DNA from: Saccharomonospora amisosensis | GTDB taxonomy: Bacteria; Actinomycetota; Actinomycetes; Mycobacteriales; Pseudonocardiaceae | Direction: 5' to 3' | DNA: 64,000 nucleotides | NCBI RefSeq assembly: GCF_011761185.1 | Contig: NZ_JAAOYM010000001.1 | Location: 4,402,001-4,466,000 of the forward strand | Part shown: positions 1 through 8,858 of the stretch, piece by piece | How positions within the stretch are numbered: position 1 is the first letter of the stretch | How the letters are laid out: each line of letters starts with the position of its first letter | Position numbers and translations under genes: made by a program | Notes under the pieces: generated by a model | Told to the model about the DNA's origin: nothing | Databases searched by the model: none | What the model saw: the letters and a program-made list of their open reading frames with translations, nothing else

Positions 1-136
1 TCGCGAAGGCACCACCCCACCGGGCTTGCGTCCCCTCCGTAACGCCCACCGCCGAACCTCCCCTCCATGAGGCTCCTCACCAGCGTCAACGACGCGATTC
101 TCGCGGGCGTTCCCTTAGAGTTCGCTGAAAACGCGG

Positions 137-174
137 CATCGCCCACCGGGCAGGAAACGGCCCGGTGGGCGATG
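137..174 (-). terminator. Intrinsic terminator of the lpqY-sugABC operon
   Basis: Two 15-base arms (137-151 and 160-174) are perfectly complementary around an 8-base loop. Read on the minus strand the hairpin lies just after the sugC stop and is followed within a few bases by four T residues. This is the expected form of a Rho-independent terminator. Bases 1-136 hold no gene I can support. Confidence 0.8.
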
Positions 175-185
175 CGCCCGCGCCG

Positions 186-1367
186 TCAGCCGGAGTAGGT
201 GAGGTTCTTACCTGAGGAAGGATCGAACAGCTGCAGCTTCTCGGTGTCGAACCACACGTCGAGCTGCTCGTTCTCCCTTGCTCGCGACTCCGAGGAGAGC
301 CTGGTGACGATGGTCGAGCCGGTGCCTGGCACGTCGGTCGCCCCCGCGTCGGCCGCCAGCTCCCGCAACTCGGCCGTGGTGGCCAGCTGCGACTCGACGG
401 TGAAGTACGCGAACTTCTCCGACCCCATCGACTCGAGCACGTCGACCGTGGCGGTGAACGTGGCCCCGGTTCGCTTGTGGGATTCGTCCAGCAGCGCGGC
501 GTCCTCGAAGTGCTCCGGCCGGATACCGGCGATCACTTCGCGGGGCGCGTTCGCGGCCTCGGCAAGCGAGCGCACCCTGTCCGGAAGGGCGACGGTACCC
601 AACGGGCTCTTGAGCGAGCCATCCTCCAGGGTCGCGGGGACGAAGTTCATCGAAGGCGAGCCGATGAACCCCGCCACGAACAGGTTCGCCGGTTGCTCGT
701 AGAGGAACTGCGGTGACCCGATCTGCTGCACGACGCCACCGCGCAGCACCACGACCCTGTCGCCGAGCGTCATCGCCTCGGTCTGGTCGTGGGTGACATA
801 GACCGTCGTGGTGCCGAGCTGCTTTTGCAGCTTCGAGACCGACGTTCGCATCTGACCCCGCAGCTTGGCATCCAGGTTGGACAGTGGTTCGTCCATGAGG
901 AATGCCTTTGGGTTTCGCACGATCGCCCTGCCCATCGCGACGCGCTGCCGCTGCCCGCCGGAGAGGTTGGACGGCTTGCGGTCCAGGTGCTGGGTCAGGT
1001 CGAGGATGCTAGCGGCCTCCTCCACCTTGCTGCGCACGGTGGCGTCGTCGACCTTGGCCAGCCGTAGCGGGAACGCCATGTTCTCGCGAACGCTCATGTG
1101 CGGATAGAGCGCGTAGGACTGGAACACCATGGCGATGTCGCGGTCCTTGGGCGACTTCTCGTTGGCCCGCTGGCCGTCGATGCGCAGTTCGCCGGAGGAG
1201 ATGTCCTCAAGCCCGGCGATCATGTTCAGCGCGGTCGACTTCCCGCAGCCGGAGGGACCGACCAGGATGACGAACTCGCCGTCGGCGATCTCGATGTCCA
1301 TCTCGGACACGGCGAGCGCCCCGTCGGGGTAGCGCTTGGTCACCTTGTCGAGCACGATCTCAGCCAT
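186..1367 (-). CDS. sugC: Trehalose/sugar ABC transporter ATP-binding protein SugC
   Basis: This is the ATPase of a CUT1-type sugar importer and powers uptake at the inner face of the membrane. The 393-residue protein has Walker A GPSGCGKST at about 37-45, a Q-loop Gln near 83, the LSGGQ signature at 135-139, Walker B FLMDE at 156-160 and an H-loop in a VTHDQTEAM motif. A C-terminal MalK/UgpC-type regulatory region of about 150 residues follows. Length equals mycobacterial SugC. It is the last gene of lpqY-sugA-sugB-sugC, starts 5 bases after the sugB stop, and is followed by a strong terminator. Trehalose as substrate is inferred from the LpqY homology and gene order. Confidence 0.9.
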   Translation of the reverse strand: MAEIVLDKVTKRYPDGALAVSEMDIEIADGEFVILVGPSGCGKSTALNMIAGLEDISSGELRIDGQRANEKSPKDRDIAMVFQSYALYPHMSVRENMAFPLRLAKVDDATVRSKVEEAASILDLTQHLDRKPSNLSGGQRQRVAMGRAIVRNPKAFLMDEPLSNLDAKLRGQMRTSVSKLQKQLGTTTVYVTHDQTEAMTLGDRVVVLRGGVVQQIGSPQFLYEQPANLFVAGFIGSPSMNFVPATLEDGSLKSPLGTVALPDRVRSLAEAANAPREVIAGIRPEHFEDAALLDESHKRTGATFTATVDVLESMGSEKFAYFTVESQLATTAELRELAADAGATDVPGTGSTIVTRLSSESRARENEQLDVWFDTEKLQLFDPSSGKNLTYSG

Positions 1368-1372
1368 TTGCC

Positions 1373-2221
1373 TTACCCCTTAACCGCACCGGAGGTCAGC
1401 CCCGCGACGATGCGGCGCTGGAAGAACAACACGAACAGGATGATGGGAATGGTGATCACAACGGCGGCGGCCGAGATCGTCCCCGTCGGGTCCTCGAACT
1501 GCGAGGTGCCGGTGAAGAACGACAGTGCCGCGGGCACCGTTCGCGACGCCTCGGTGGACGTCAGCGAGATGGCGAACAGGAAGTCGTTCCAGCAGAAGAT
1601 GAACACCAGGATCGCCGTCGTGAACACGCCCGGCGCGGCCAGCGGGGCGATGACCTTCCAAAACGCCTGCCCCGGCGTGGCCCCGTCCATCTTCGCCGCC
1701 TTCTCCAGCTCCCACGGGATCTCGCGGAAGAAGGCCGACAGCGTGTAGATGGCCAGCGGCAACGCGAAAGTGATGTAGGGCAGGATCAGCCCCGGCCAGG
1801 TGTCGAACAGCCCCAGCTCCCGCTCGATATTGAACAGCGGCGTGACCAACGAGATCTGCGGGAACATCGCGATCAGCAGCGAAACGCCGATGAGTGCGCG
1901 CTTGCCGGGAAAGTCGAGCCTGGCGACCGCGTAGGCGGCCATCATGCCGAGCACTACCGCGATCAGCGTGGCGATGAGCGCGATGCCGATGGAGTTGATC
2001 AGTGGACGGACGAACTCGTTGGTCGCGAAGATGTCCGCGTAGTTGTCGAAGGTCCACTCCCTCGGGATGAAGTTGCCGTCGCTGAGCGTCTCCTTAGTCT
2101 TGAGCGAAAGCGAGACGATCCACAGCACCGGCACCAGCGCGTAGAGCACGACGATGATGTCGACCAGGGTCCACCTGGCCTTGCGGGCGGTGCTGACCGT
2201 ACCCATGACTGACGCGGCCAT
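1373..2221 (-). CDS. sugB: Sugar ABC transporter permease SugB (MalG type)
   Basis: This is the second transmembrane subunit of the importer. The 282 residues contain about six hydrophobic helices. The cytoplasmic EAA loop, [19 protein letters not shown], is the site that contacts the ATPase. The C-terminus is short and basic, as in MalG-type permeases. The start ATG overlaps the sugA stop by one base (TGATG), so translation is probably coupled. A Lys/Arg-rich N-terminal tail precedes the first helix. Confidence 0.88.
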   Translation of the reverse strand: MAASVMGTVSTARKARWTLVDIIVVLYALVPVLWIVSLSLKTKETLSDGNFIPREWTFDNYADIFATNEFVRPLINSIGIALIATLIAVVLGMMAAYAVARLDFPGKRALIGVSLLIAMFPQISLVTPLFNIERELGLFDTWPGLILPYITFALPLAIYTLSAFFREIPWELEKAAKMDGATPGQAFWKVIAPLAAPGVFTTAILVFIFCWNDFLFAISLTSTEASRTVPAALSFFTGTSQFEDPTGTISAAAVVITIPIILFVLFFQRRIVAGLTSGAVKG

Positions 2222-3162
2222 CAGCGCTTCCCTCCGTCGTCGCTACCAGGTGCCGCGGTGCCGAACACCTTGATGAAGATGAACGCGATGATGGCGACGG
2301 AGATGAAGATCAGTACCGCCATCGTCGATCCGATACCGAGGTTCAACCCCTTGATCAGGTTGTTGTAGGTCTGCATCGACACCGACGACGTGTCGTTCGA
2401 CCCTCCGGTGAGCACGAAGATGTTGTCGAAGATCCGGAACGCGTCCAGCGTGCGGAACAGCAGCGCCACCAGGATCGCGGGCTTCATCACCGGAACCATC
2501 ACCCTGGTGAACCGCTGCCACGCGTTCGCCCCGTCCATGGCCGCGGCCTTCAGCAGATCGTCAGGCACCAGCGCCAGACCAGCCATGAGCAGCAGTGCCA
2601 TGAAAGGCGTGGTCTTCCAGACCTCCGCCAGAATGATGATCCACAGCGACGGCCACTGCTGGGTGAGCGGCGCGCCCTCGCCCGCCAGCGCGTTGGCCAG
2701 GTACCCCGTTTCCGGTGTCCAGGCGTAGAACCACGAGAACGCCGCGACGACCGTGACGATCCCGTACGGCACCAGCGTTACCGTGCGCACCAACCCACGC
2801 CCGACGAGAGTGCGGTGCATGATCAGTGCCAGCGTCATGCCAAGCACCAGTTCGATCGCCACCGAAACCACGGTGAGGAACATCGTGGTGCCGAACGCGG
2901 TCCACCAGTAGGAGTTGGAAAGCACGGCGACGTAGTTGTCGAGCCCGACGAACTCACGCTCCCCGGGGAAACGCAGGTCATAGCGCTGCAGGGACAACCA
3001 GATCGAGTACGCGATCGGGTAGGCGGTGACCGCCACCATCACGATCGCGGCAGGCGCGATGAGCAGCAGGCCGAGTCGCCGCTCAGCCCGCTTGCCCTCG
3101 CTCAGCACCGCTTTGGGCGGCTCCTCGGGTAGGGAGGGCGCCTTGGTCAGCGTGTCGCTCAT
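2221..3162 (-). CDS. sugA: Sugar ABC transporter permease SugA (MalF type)
   Basis: This is the first transmembrane subunit of the importer (313 residues). It has a polar N-terminal tail of about 30 residues, then about six hydrophobic helices and an EAA-type loop near [19 protein letters not shown]. Its ATG overlaps the lpqY stop by four bases (ATGA), so the binding protein and permease are translationally linked. The gene pairs with sugB to form the heterodimeric channel. Confidence 0.88.
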   Translation of the reverse strand: MSDTLTKAPSLPEEPPKAVLSEGKRAERRLGLLLIAPAAIVMVAVTAYPIAYSIWLSLQRYDLRFPGEREFVGLDNYVAVLSNSYWWTAFGTTMFLTVVSVAIELVLGMTLALIMHRTLVGRGLVRTVTLVPYGIVTVVAAFSWFYAWTPETGYLANALAGEGAPLTQQWPSLWIIILAEVWKTTPFMALLLMAGLALVPDDLLKAAAMDGANAWQRFTRVMVPVMKPAILVALLFRTLDAFRIFDNIFVLTGGSNDTSSVSMQTYNNLIKGLNLGIGSTMAVLIFISVAIIAFIFIKVFGTAAPGSDDGGKR

Positions 3163-4478
3163 GGGATCACGCCCTTCGAGTCGAGCGCGTCGGTGAGCTC
3201 CTGGCGCAGCCGCTCGGCCGTGCGCTGCGGATCAATAGCCGACGGTGGGGACAGCACCTTGGCCATCACCGTGGACAGGTTCTGGTAGGCCGGAGTCAAC
3301 GGGCGCACGGCGGCGTCCTTCAGCTCATCGCGGATCGTGTCCTTCATCGGGTACTCGGTCGCCATGCTCGGGTTGTTCTCCGGATCGGCTGGCTTGGTCG
3401 GATCGAGCGGCGTCGGGTCGTTGTAGACGGACTCGATGGTCGGCGGCACACCGTCCTTCAACGCGGAGAACTTCTGGTTCTCGGCGCTGCGCAAGCACAA
3501 CGCCGCCTCGAACGCCTCCTGCTTGTGTGGCGAGGCCGAGCTCACCGCGAGGTTGTAACCGCCGATGGTGGTGCGGCCTGAGTCGGGCGAGCCCACGCCC
3601 GGATAGGGAGCCCACTTGAAGTGGCGCAACTCGTCCGGTTTCTCGGACGCGTACGCGGCGTAGACGAACGGCCAGTTCAGCTCGAACGCGCCGTTTCCCT
3701 GCTGGAAGGCCAGCCGTACCTGGTCTTCCTCCTGGTTGGTGAGCGAGGGGTCGGTGAGTCCCGACGTCGTGACCTCACGCAGGATCTCCAGCGCTCGTAC
3801 GGCACCGTCGTCCAGCACCACCGACTGGCCGTCCTCGGAAAGGATGCGGCCCCCCGCTGACTCCACGATCGAGTTGTAGGTGACCACGAGCCCCTCGTAC
3901 TGGGCTCCGGTGAACAGAATCTGGTACGGCTTGCCCTGCTCCTTCAGCCGCCGCGACATTTCCATCATCTCGCCCCAGGTTCGGGGCGGCTGCGGCGTGA
4001 TGCGGTCGTCGTACCAGAGCAACCGCACGTTGGTGTTCTTCGGTGCCGCGTATAGCTTGCCGTCCCAGATGGCGGTCTCCAGTGGTCCGGTAAGGACATC
4101 GCGCTCGGCCTCGGCCTTGTCCGCGCCCGTCCATTCCTCAACCCAGCCCGCCTCGGCGAACTCAGGAACCCAGGTGACGTCCAGACCTAGGACGTCCATC
4201 GTCTTGTCCTCGGCCGCCAGCCTTCGAACCATCTGTTCGCGCTGCCCGTCAGCGTCACGGGGCAGCTTGTTGTAGACGATCCGGTAGCGGCCGTCCGCCT
4301 GTTCGTTGCACCTGTCCACCACGGTCTGGAAGTTGTCCTCAGGCGCGTAGTAGACGTTGATCTGCTTGCCACCCTCTGAGCCGCAGGCCGTGAGCGCTCC
4401 CGCCCCCACGACCGACGCCCCGAGTAGTGCTACGGCGCGGCTGGGCGATCGCCCCCGCCGCGCTCGGACCTTCCCCAT
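3159..4478 (-). CDS. lpqY: Sugar-binding lipoprotein LpqY
   Basis: This is the extracellular solute-binding lipoprotein that delivers sugar to SugAB. The 439 residues begin with basic residues and a hydrophobic signal ending in a lipobox (LTAC, Cys about 32). Along its length it resembles M. tuberculosis LpqY, for example in the LDVTWVPEFAEAGW region and the VRPLTPAYQ segment near the C-terminus. LpqY-SugABC recycles trehalose in mycobacteria; that substrate is an inference here. A GGGAGGGAG ribosome site precedes the ATG. First gene of the four-gene operon. Confidence 0.88.
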   Translation of the reverse strand: MGKVRARRGRSPSRAVALLGASVVGAGALTACGSEGGKQINVYYAPEDNFQTVVDRCNEQADGRYRIVYNKLPRDADGQREQMVRRLAAEDKTMDVLGLDVTWVPEFAEAGWVEEWTGADKAEAERDVLTGPLETAIWDGKLYAAPKNTNVRLLWYDDRITPQPPRTWGEMMEMSRRLKEQGKPYQILFTGAQYEGLVVTYNSIVESAGGRILSEDGQSVVLDDGAVRALEILREVTTSGLTDPSLTNQEEDQVRLAFQQGNGAFELNWPFVYAAYASEKPDELRHFKWAPYPGVGSPDSGRTTIGGYNLAVSSASPHKQEAFEAALCLRSAENQKFSALKDGVPPTIESVYNDPTPLDPTKPADPENNPSMATEYPMKDTIRDELKDAAVRPLTPAYQNLSTVMAKVLSPPSAIDPQRTAERLRQELTDALDSKGVIP

Positions 4479-4578
4479 CAGGTCTCCCTCCCACCGCGCG
4501 ACGGCGAGGCGGGTGCACCCCGTCGTGCACGAGAATCAGAGCGCACGGACCAATCCATGCCCGTGACTGGCGCCGTGA

Positions 4579-4608
4579 AACCTATTCCTGTTGATCACGG
4601 CGGCGCAA
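4579..4608 (-). promoter_or_regulatory. Predicted lpqY-sugABC promoter
   Basis: On the minus strand a -35-like TTGCGC (4608-4603) and a -10-like TAGGTT (4584-4579) are separated by 18 bases. This would start transcription about 95 bases before lpqY. The -35 hexamer overlaps the right half of the palindrome at 4605-4616, so a repressor bound there would block RNA polymerase. Confidence 0.45.
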
Positions 4609-4616
4609 CCGGTTGC
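4605..4616. promoter_or_regulatory. LacI-family-like operator upstream of lpqY
   Basis: GCAACCGGTTGC is a perfect 12-base palindrome with a central CG step, the hallmark of LacI/GalR-family operators that often control sugar importers. It sits inside outer inverted arms (TCACGGC ... GCCGTGA) and over the predicted -35 box. No LacI-family gene lies in this window, so the regulator would be encoded elsewhere. Confidence 0.45.
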
Positions 4617-4641
4617 CGTGACCGATTCAGCCGAAGGGACG

Positions 4642-5169
4642 TTAGCTTGCCCCGGAGGAACCCATGGCGAGCTTGGCGAGCAGGTTCCGGCCCTGTTCGG
4701 CGTTACGCGGCTGGCACAGCACGTCGTAACGCCCGGCCACGAGCTGGCTGGATGAGGAGAAGTCCCTGCGACCCCTTGTGGAGGCGTAGCTCAGTGCGGC
4801 GAACACGGCGCCGAAGAACACACCGGCGATCAGGCCGACGAGCACGGGCGAGTACGACATGCCCTCAGGGCTGGCGAACATGCCCAGCAACAACCCGACG
4901 AACAGGCCGAACCACGCACCCGACAGCGCACCGGTGCCAAGCACCTTGCCCCAGGAGAGCCTGCCGATGACGCGCTCAACGAGCATCAGGTCGACGCCGA
5001 CGATGGTCACGTCCTGCACGGCGAAGTCGTTGTCGGCGAGGTAGTCGACGGCCCGTTGAGCCTCCTCGTAGGTGTCGTAGGAGCCGATCGGCCAGCCCGA
5101 CGGCGGCGTCGGCAGCCGCGGGAGGCCGGGCGCCTGGCGCCCCGAGAATGGAGTGGTCACGATCATCAC
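4642..5169 (-). CDS. General stress protein 17M-type membrane protein (Rv1234-like)
   Basis: The 175-residue protein has an N-terminal segment of about 75 residues that resembles the general stress protein 17M domain (SYDTYEEAQRAVDYLADNDFAVQDVTIVG). Two glycine-rich hydrophobic helices follow, near 80-100 and 108-127, then a short polar tail. Its place directly upstream of lpqY matches Rv1234 next to Rv1235 (lpqY) in M. tuberculosis. Biochemical function is unknown. The fold suggests a small membrane sensor or scaffold; that is inference. Confidence 0.75.
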   Translation of the reverse strand: MMIVTTPFSGRQAPGLPRLPTPPSGWPIGSYDTYEEAQRAVDYLADNDFAVQDVTIVGVDLMLVERVIGRLSWGKVLGTGALSGAWFGLFVGLLLGMFASPEGMSYSPVLVGLIAGVFFGAVFAALSYASTRGRRDFSSSSQLVAGRYDVLCQPRNAEQGRNLLAKLAMGSSGAS

Positions 5170-5256
5170 CTGTGCCCTGTCCGATGCGCCCTGTGCCGCT
5201 CATGGGCGCTTGTACCCATCATCGCATCCTGCCAACACGGACGTAACCACACGAAC

Positions 5257-5278
5257 CCGGCGAGGCGCGACTCGCCGG
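5257..5278 (-). terminator. Possible hairpin terminator after the acyl-CoA dehydrogenase
   Basis: CCGGCGAG and CTCGCCGG form a perfect 8-bp stem around a 6-base loop, 19 bases beyond the dehydrogenase stop on the minus strand. There is no clear T-tract, so efficiency is doubtful. It would separate the dehydrogenase transcript from the downstream stress-protein gene. Confidence 0.35.
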
Positions 5279-5296
5279 TGACAGGGCCGCCGGTGG

Positions 5297-6493
5297 TCAG
5301 TTTCGGAGTTTGTACTCGCGCAAGAGTCCTCGGCTGATGATGGTCTTCTGGATCTCGCTGGTGCCCTCACCGATGAGCAGGAACGGGGCCTCCCGCATCA
5401 GGCGTTCGATCTCGTACTCCTTGGAATAGCCGTACCCACCATGAATACGAAACGCCTCCTGAGTGACCTCCGCGCAGTACTCACTGGCGATCAACTTCGC
5501 CATCCCCGCCTCCACATCATTACGCGCCCCCGCATCCTTCAACCGCGCCGCGTTCACCATCATCAAATGAGCCGCCTCCACCTTCGTGCCCATCTCCGCC
5601 AACTTGAACGCGATCGCCTGATGCTGCGCGATCGGCTTACCGAACGTCCGCCGCTGCTGCGCATACTCCACCGCCAACTCAAAGGCCCGCACCGCGATCC
5701 CACACGCCCGCGCCGCCACATTCACCCGCCCGACCTCGATCCCGTCCATCATGTGCCCAAACCCCCGACCCGGCACACCCCCCAACACCGCATCCGCCCT
5801 CACCCGAAACCCCTCGAAGACCGCCTCGGTGGTGTCCACCCCCTTGTAGCCCATCTTCTCGATCTTGCCCGGGATCGTCAGCCCCGGCGCCACCTCACCA
5901 AACCCCTCCGGCTTCTCCACCAGCAGCGTCGTCAGATTCTCATGCGGCTTTTCCGCGCCCTCCTCCGTCCGAACCAACACCGCCACCAGATTCGACGTCC
6001 CCCCATTGGTCAACCACATCTTCGACCCATCCACCACGTAGTCGTCCCCGTCCCGCCGGGCCCGGGTCTTGATCGCCGCCACATCCGACCCCAAATCCGG
6101 CTCCGACATCGAAAACGCGCCCCGCACCTCACCCGTAGCCATCCGCGGCAACAACCGCGCCTTCTGCTCCGCCGTGCCATACCGCGCCACCATGTGCGCC
6201 ACGATGAAATGAGTGTTGATCACCCCCGACACACTCATCCACCCCCGCGCGATCTCCTCCACCACCAACGCATACGTCAACAACGACTCCCCCAGACCCC
6301 CGAACTCCTCCGGAATCGTCAACCCGAACAACCCCATCTCCCGCATTCCATCCACAATCTCCGCGGGATAAGCATCCGCACGCTCCAACTCCTGCGCACA
6401 CGGAATGATCTCCTTGTCCACAAACGAGCGCACCGTGGACAAGATCTCCAGCTGCACATCAGACAAACCAGCAGTCTGCGCAAGGCGGGCCAT
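5297..6493 (-). CDS. Acyl-CoA dehydrogenase
   Basis: FAD-dependent acyl-CoA dehydrogenase of 398 residues, a normal length. It has an N-terminal helical domain, a central domain with the AFSMSEPDLGSD flavin motif near 130 and the WLTNGG motif, and a C-terminal domain ending in EGTSEIQ with the usual catalytic Glu. Substrate is not predictable. A GGGGAG site precedes the ATG. The mycobacterial Rv1229c-Rv1238 block has no such gene here, so it looks inserted. From about 5441 to the 5' end the coding strand is very G-rich, so codons end mainly in G, while the last 144 bases look like the neighbours. Confidence 0.88.
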   Translation of the reverse strand: MARLAQTAGLSDVQLEILSTVRSFVDKEIIPCAQELERADAYPAEIVDGMREMGLFGLTIPEEFGGLGESLLTYALVVEEIARGWMSVSGVINTHFIVAHMVARYGTAEQKARLLPRMATGEVRGAFSMSEPDLGSDVAAIKTRARRDGDDYVVDGSKMWLTNGGTSNLVAVLVRTEEGAEKPHENLTTLLVEKPEGFGEVAPGLTIPGKIEKMGYKGVDTTEAVFEGFRVRADAVLGGVPGRGFGHMMDGIEVGRVNVAARACGIAVRAFELAVEYAQQRRTFGKPIAQHQAIAFKLAEMGTKVEAAHLMMVNAARLKDAGARNDVEAGMAKLIASEYCAEVTQEAFRIHGGYGYSKEYEIERLMREAPFLLIGEGTSEIQKTIISRGLLREYKLRN

Positions 6494-6544
6494 AACTCTC
6501 CCCTTCGTGGCTCGACGCCGGTGTTGGCTGAGTTCCGGCGCTGG

Positions 6545-7366
6545 TTACCGATGAGTATGGCCTGAGAAGGTGCCGTCTGCGGAGTCCGGGTGGGCAGCGC
6601 CACGCTCCGCCTCGGTCTGGTTGCCCCGGTCGAGGAAGCGCAGTAGTTCCACCGGGAACGGCAGCACGAGTGTGGAGTTCTTCTCCGCCGCCACTTCGAC
6701 GACGGTCTCGAGTAGCCGCAGTTGCAGCGCCGAGGGTGTGTCGGCCATCCGCGCCGCCGCCTGCGAAAGCTTCTCCGACGCCTGGAGCTCGCCGTCGGCC
6801 GCGATCACCCTGCCACGCCGCTCGCGTTCAGCCTCCGCCTGCCTCGACATGGCCCGCTTCATCGACTCCGGCAGAGCAACGTACTTGATCTCCACGCGGT
6901 CGATGTGGATGCCCCAGCCCAACGCGGGGCTGTCGATCATCAGCTCCAGCCCCTCGTTGAGTCGTTCCCGGTTGGAGAGCAGCTCGTCGAGTACGCTCTC
7001 GCCGATGATGCGGCGCAGGCTGGCCTGCGCCACCTGCAGCATGGCGAACCGGTAGTTCTCGACACCGACGATGGCCTGCACAGGGTCGATCACCTTGAAG
7101 TACACCACCGCGTCGACACGGACGGTGACATTGTCCTTGGTGATCCCGTCCTGCGCCGGAACCGGGAGCGTCACGATCTGCATGTTCACCTTCCGCATCC
7201 GGTCGATGCCCGGAAGGATCATGGAAAGCCCCGGTTCACGCGGTGCGCGGTGCACCCGACCGAACCGGAACACCAGACCGCGCTCGTACTGTTTGACAAT
7301 CCGCACGCTCGCCGCCAGACCGACGGCTCCGACGGCGGCCACCGCGATCAAGATTTCGATCAACAT
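6545..7366 (-). CDS. Slipin / SPFH (band 7) membrane protein
   Basis: Stomatin-like protein of 273 residues. One N-terminal membrane helix (about 2-20) is followed by an SPFH domain with the typical YERGLVFRFGR entry and QDGITKDNVTVRVDAVVYFKV core, and an Ala/Glu/Arg-rich coiled-coil stretch (SRQAEAERERRGRVI). The start at 7366 is chosen over a longer upstream frame because GGGAG lies 8 bases before it and the first helix follows at once. Slipins oligomerise and organise membrane microdomains. Partner unknown; no NfeD gene lies beside it. Confidence 0.82.
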   Translation of the reverse strand: MLIEILIAVAAVGAVGLAASVRIVKQYERGLVFRFGRVHRAPREPGLSMILPGIDRMRKVNMQIVTLPVPAQDGITKDNVTVRVDAVVYFKVIDPVQAIVGVENYRFAMLQVAQASLRRIIGESVLDELLSNRERLNEGLELMIDSPALGWGIHIDRVEIKYVALPESMKRAMSRQAEAERERRGRVIAADGELQASEKLSQAAARMADTPSALQLRLLETVVEVAAEKNSTLVLPFPVELLRFLDRGNQTEAERGAAHPDSADGTFSGHTHR

Positions 7367-7541
7367 GGCGAACTCCCGGCAAGGGAAAGGCCTATCGAAC
7401 GATGCTACCCCGGGGCGACCGGGTGCGTGGTGGTCGAAATCCCGCCGTGACCTGTGCATGCCGGCGCACTTCGGTGCCTGCTGCCGTTGACCACGCCCGT
7501 GACCTGAAGCTCGTCGGCGGGCGAGGCGGACCCTGCTTGCC

Positions 7542-7547
7542 TAGTCT
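7542..7547 (+). promoter_or_regulatory. Predicted -10 box of a leaderless transcript
   Basis: TAGTCT lies 6 bases before the ATG at 7554, with no Shine-Dalgarno sequence between. That spacing places the transcript start at or next to the start codon. No good -35 is visible. Confidence 0.45.
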
Positions 7548-7553
7548 GGGCCC

Positions 7554-8825
7554 ATGGCGGCCGTCAACCGGGTTTTCGCGGCTCAGCTGGCGAGACTGCC
7601 GGTATTCGGCCCCGACGGCGAGTCGATCGGCAAGGTCCGCGACATCGTGGCGGGCCTACGGCTGGACCAGCTGCCTCCCCGCGTGCTCGGGCTGGTCGTG
7701 GAGCTGTCGACCCGGCGCAGGGTATTCGTACCGATGCTGCGGGTGACCTCGATTGAGCCCAGCGCGGTCACGCTCTCGACAGGTTCGGTCAACATGCGCC
7801 GCTTCCACCAACGACCCAACGAGGTGCTGGTGCTCGGCCAGCTGTTCGATGCCCGGGCGACGCTGCGGTCGGACGGGAGCAGGGTCACGGTTGTGGACGC
7901 CGCCATGGAGCCCACCCGCACCAGGGATTGGGTTCTCAGCAAACTGGCGATCAGGGAGCGCGGCGGAATTGGCCTGACCAGGCGACGCTCGTCGATGCGG
8001 GTGGTGGCATGGAACGAGGTGTCCGGGCTCGGACTGACCGACCTCACCGGCCAGGCGCAGGGCGCCGCGCAGTTGCTGATGCTGTTCGACACGATGCGAG
8101 CGGTCGACGTCGCAGCGACTCTGCGTGATCTGCCGATGAAGCGCAGGCACGAGGTGGTCGACGCGATGGACGACGAGCGGCTGGCCGACGTGCTGGAGGA
8201 ACTGCCCGAGGACGACCAACGCGAACTGGTCGCCTACCTAGCCGACGAGCGTGCCGCCGACGTACTCGAGGCGATGGATCCCGACGACGCCGCGGACCTG
8301 CTCTCCGAACTGGCTCCCGATGATCAGGGCAGGCTGCTCGGCCTGATGCACCCGGAGGAGTCCGAGCCGGTGAAGCGGCTGCTGGAGTACTCCTCGGACA
8401 CGGCGGGCGGGTTGATGACCTCCGAGCCGGTGGTGCTGACGCCGGACGCGACGGTGGCGGAAGCGCTGGCTCACATCCGCAACCCCGACCTCACCACGCC
8501 GCTGGCCAGCATGGTTTTCGTGTGTCGCCCGCCGAGCGCGACCCCGACCGGACGCTACATCGGCTGTGTGCACTTCCAGCGGCTGCTCAGGGAACCGCCC
8601 GCGGATCTGGTCGCCGCCGCGGCCGACACCGATCTGCCCACGCTCAGCCCTTCGGCGTCGCTGACCGAGGTGACCCGATATTTCGCCGCCTACAACCTGG
8701 CGTGCGCCCCCGTCGTTGATGCCGACGAGCACCTCGTGGGCGCCGTGACGGTCGACGACGTGCTCGATCACCTGCTGCCCGAGGGTTGGCGGGAGACCGG
8801 GCTGTACGACATGGGCACAGGTTGA
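7554..8825 (+). CDS. PRC-barrel / MgtE-N / CBS-domain protein (Rv1232c-like)
   Basis: The 423-residue soluble protein resembles the cytosolic half of an MgtE magnesium channel without the membrane part. Residues about 10-90 look like a PRC-barrel (VFGPDGESIGKVRDIV). An MgtE N-terminal superhelix with repeated DDxR/DxLE motifs covers about 185-285. A pair of CBS domains covers about 290-415. Its mycobacterial counterpart Rv1232c occupies the same place near mrp. A regulatory role in ion homeostasis is plausible but unproven. Confidence 0.8.
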   Translation: MAAVNRVFAAQLARLPVFGPDGESIGKVRDIVAGLRLDQLPPRVLGLVVELSTRRRVFVPMLRVTSIEPSAVTLSTGSVNMRRFHQRPNEVLVLGQLFDARATLRSDGSRVTVVDAAMEPTRTRDWVLSKLAIRERGGIGLTRRRSSMRVVAWNEVSGLGLTDLTGQAQGAAQLLMLFDTMRAVDVAATLRDLPMKRRHEVVDAMDDERLADVLEELPEDDQRELVAYLADERAADVLEAMDPDDAADLLSELAPDDQGRLLGLMHPEESEPVKRLLEYSSDTAGGLMTSEPVVLTPDATVAEALAHIRNPDLTTPLASMVFVCRPPSATPTGRYIGCVHFQRLLREPPADLVAAAADTDLPTLSPSASLTEVTRYFAAYNLACAPVVDADEHLVGAVTVDDVLDHLLPEGWRETGLYDMGTG

Positions 8826-8858
8826 CGCCTCGAGCGTCGCATCAGAGGAGGACGAACC

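Noticed and set aside
67-198. Small plus-strand reading frame starting ATG at 67
   Set aside because: It runs through the perfect terminator hairpin of the sugC operon and has no ribosome site; not coding.
5441-6565. Plus-strand reading frame of 374 codons opposite the acyl-CoA dehydrogenase
   Set aside because: It is open only because the coding strand is so G-rich. The product is a low-complexity His/Pro/Arg chain; the minus-strand protein is a full, well-conserved enzyme.
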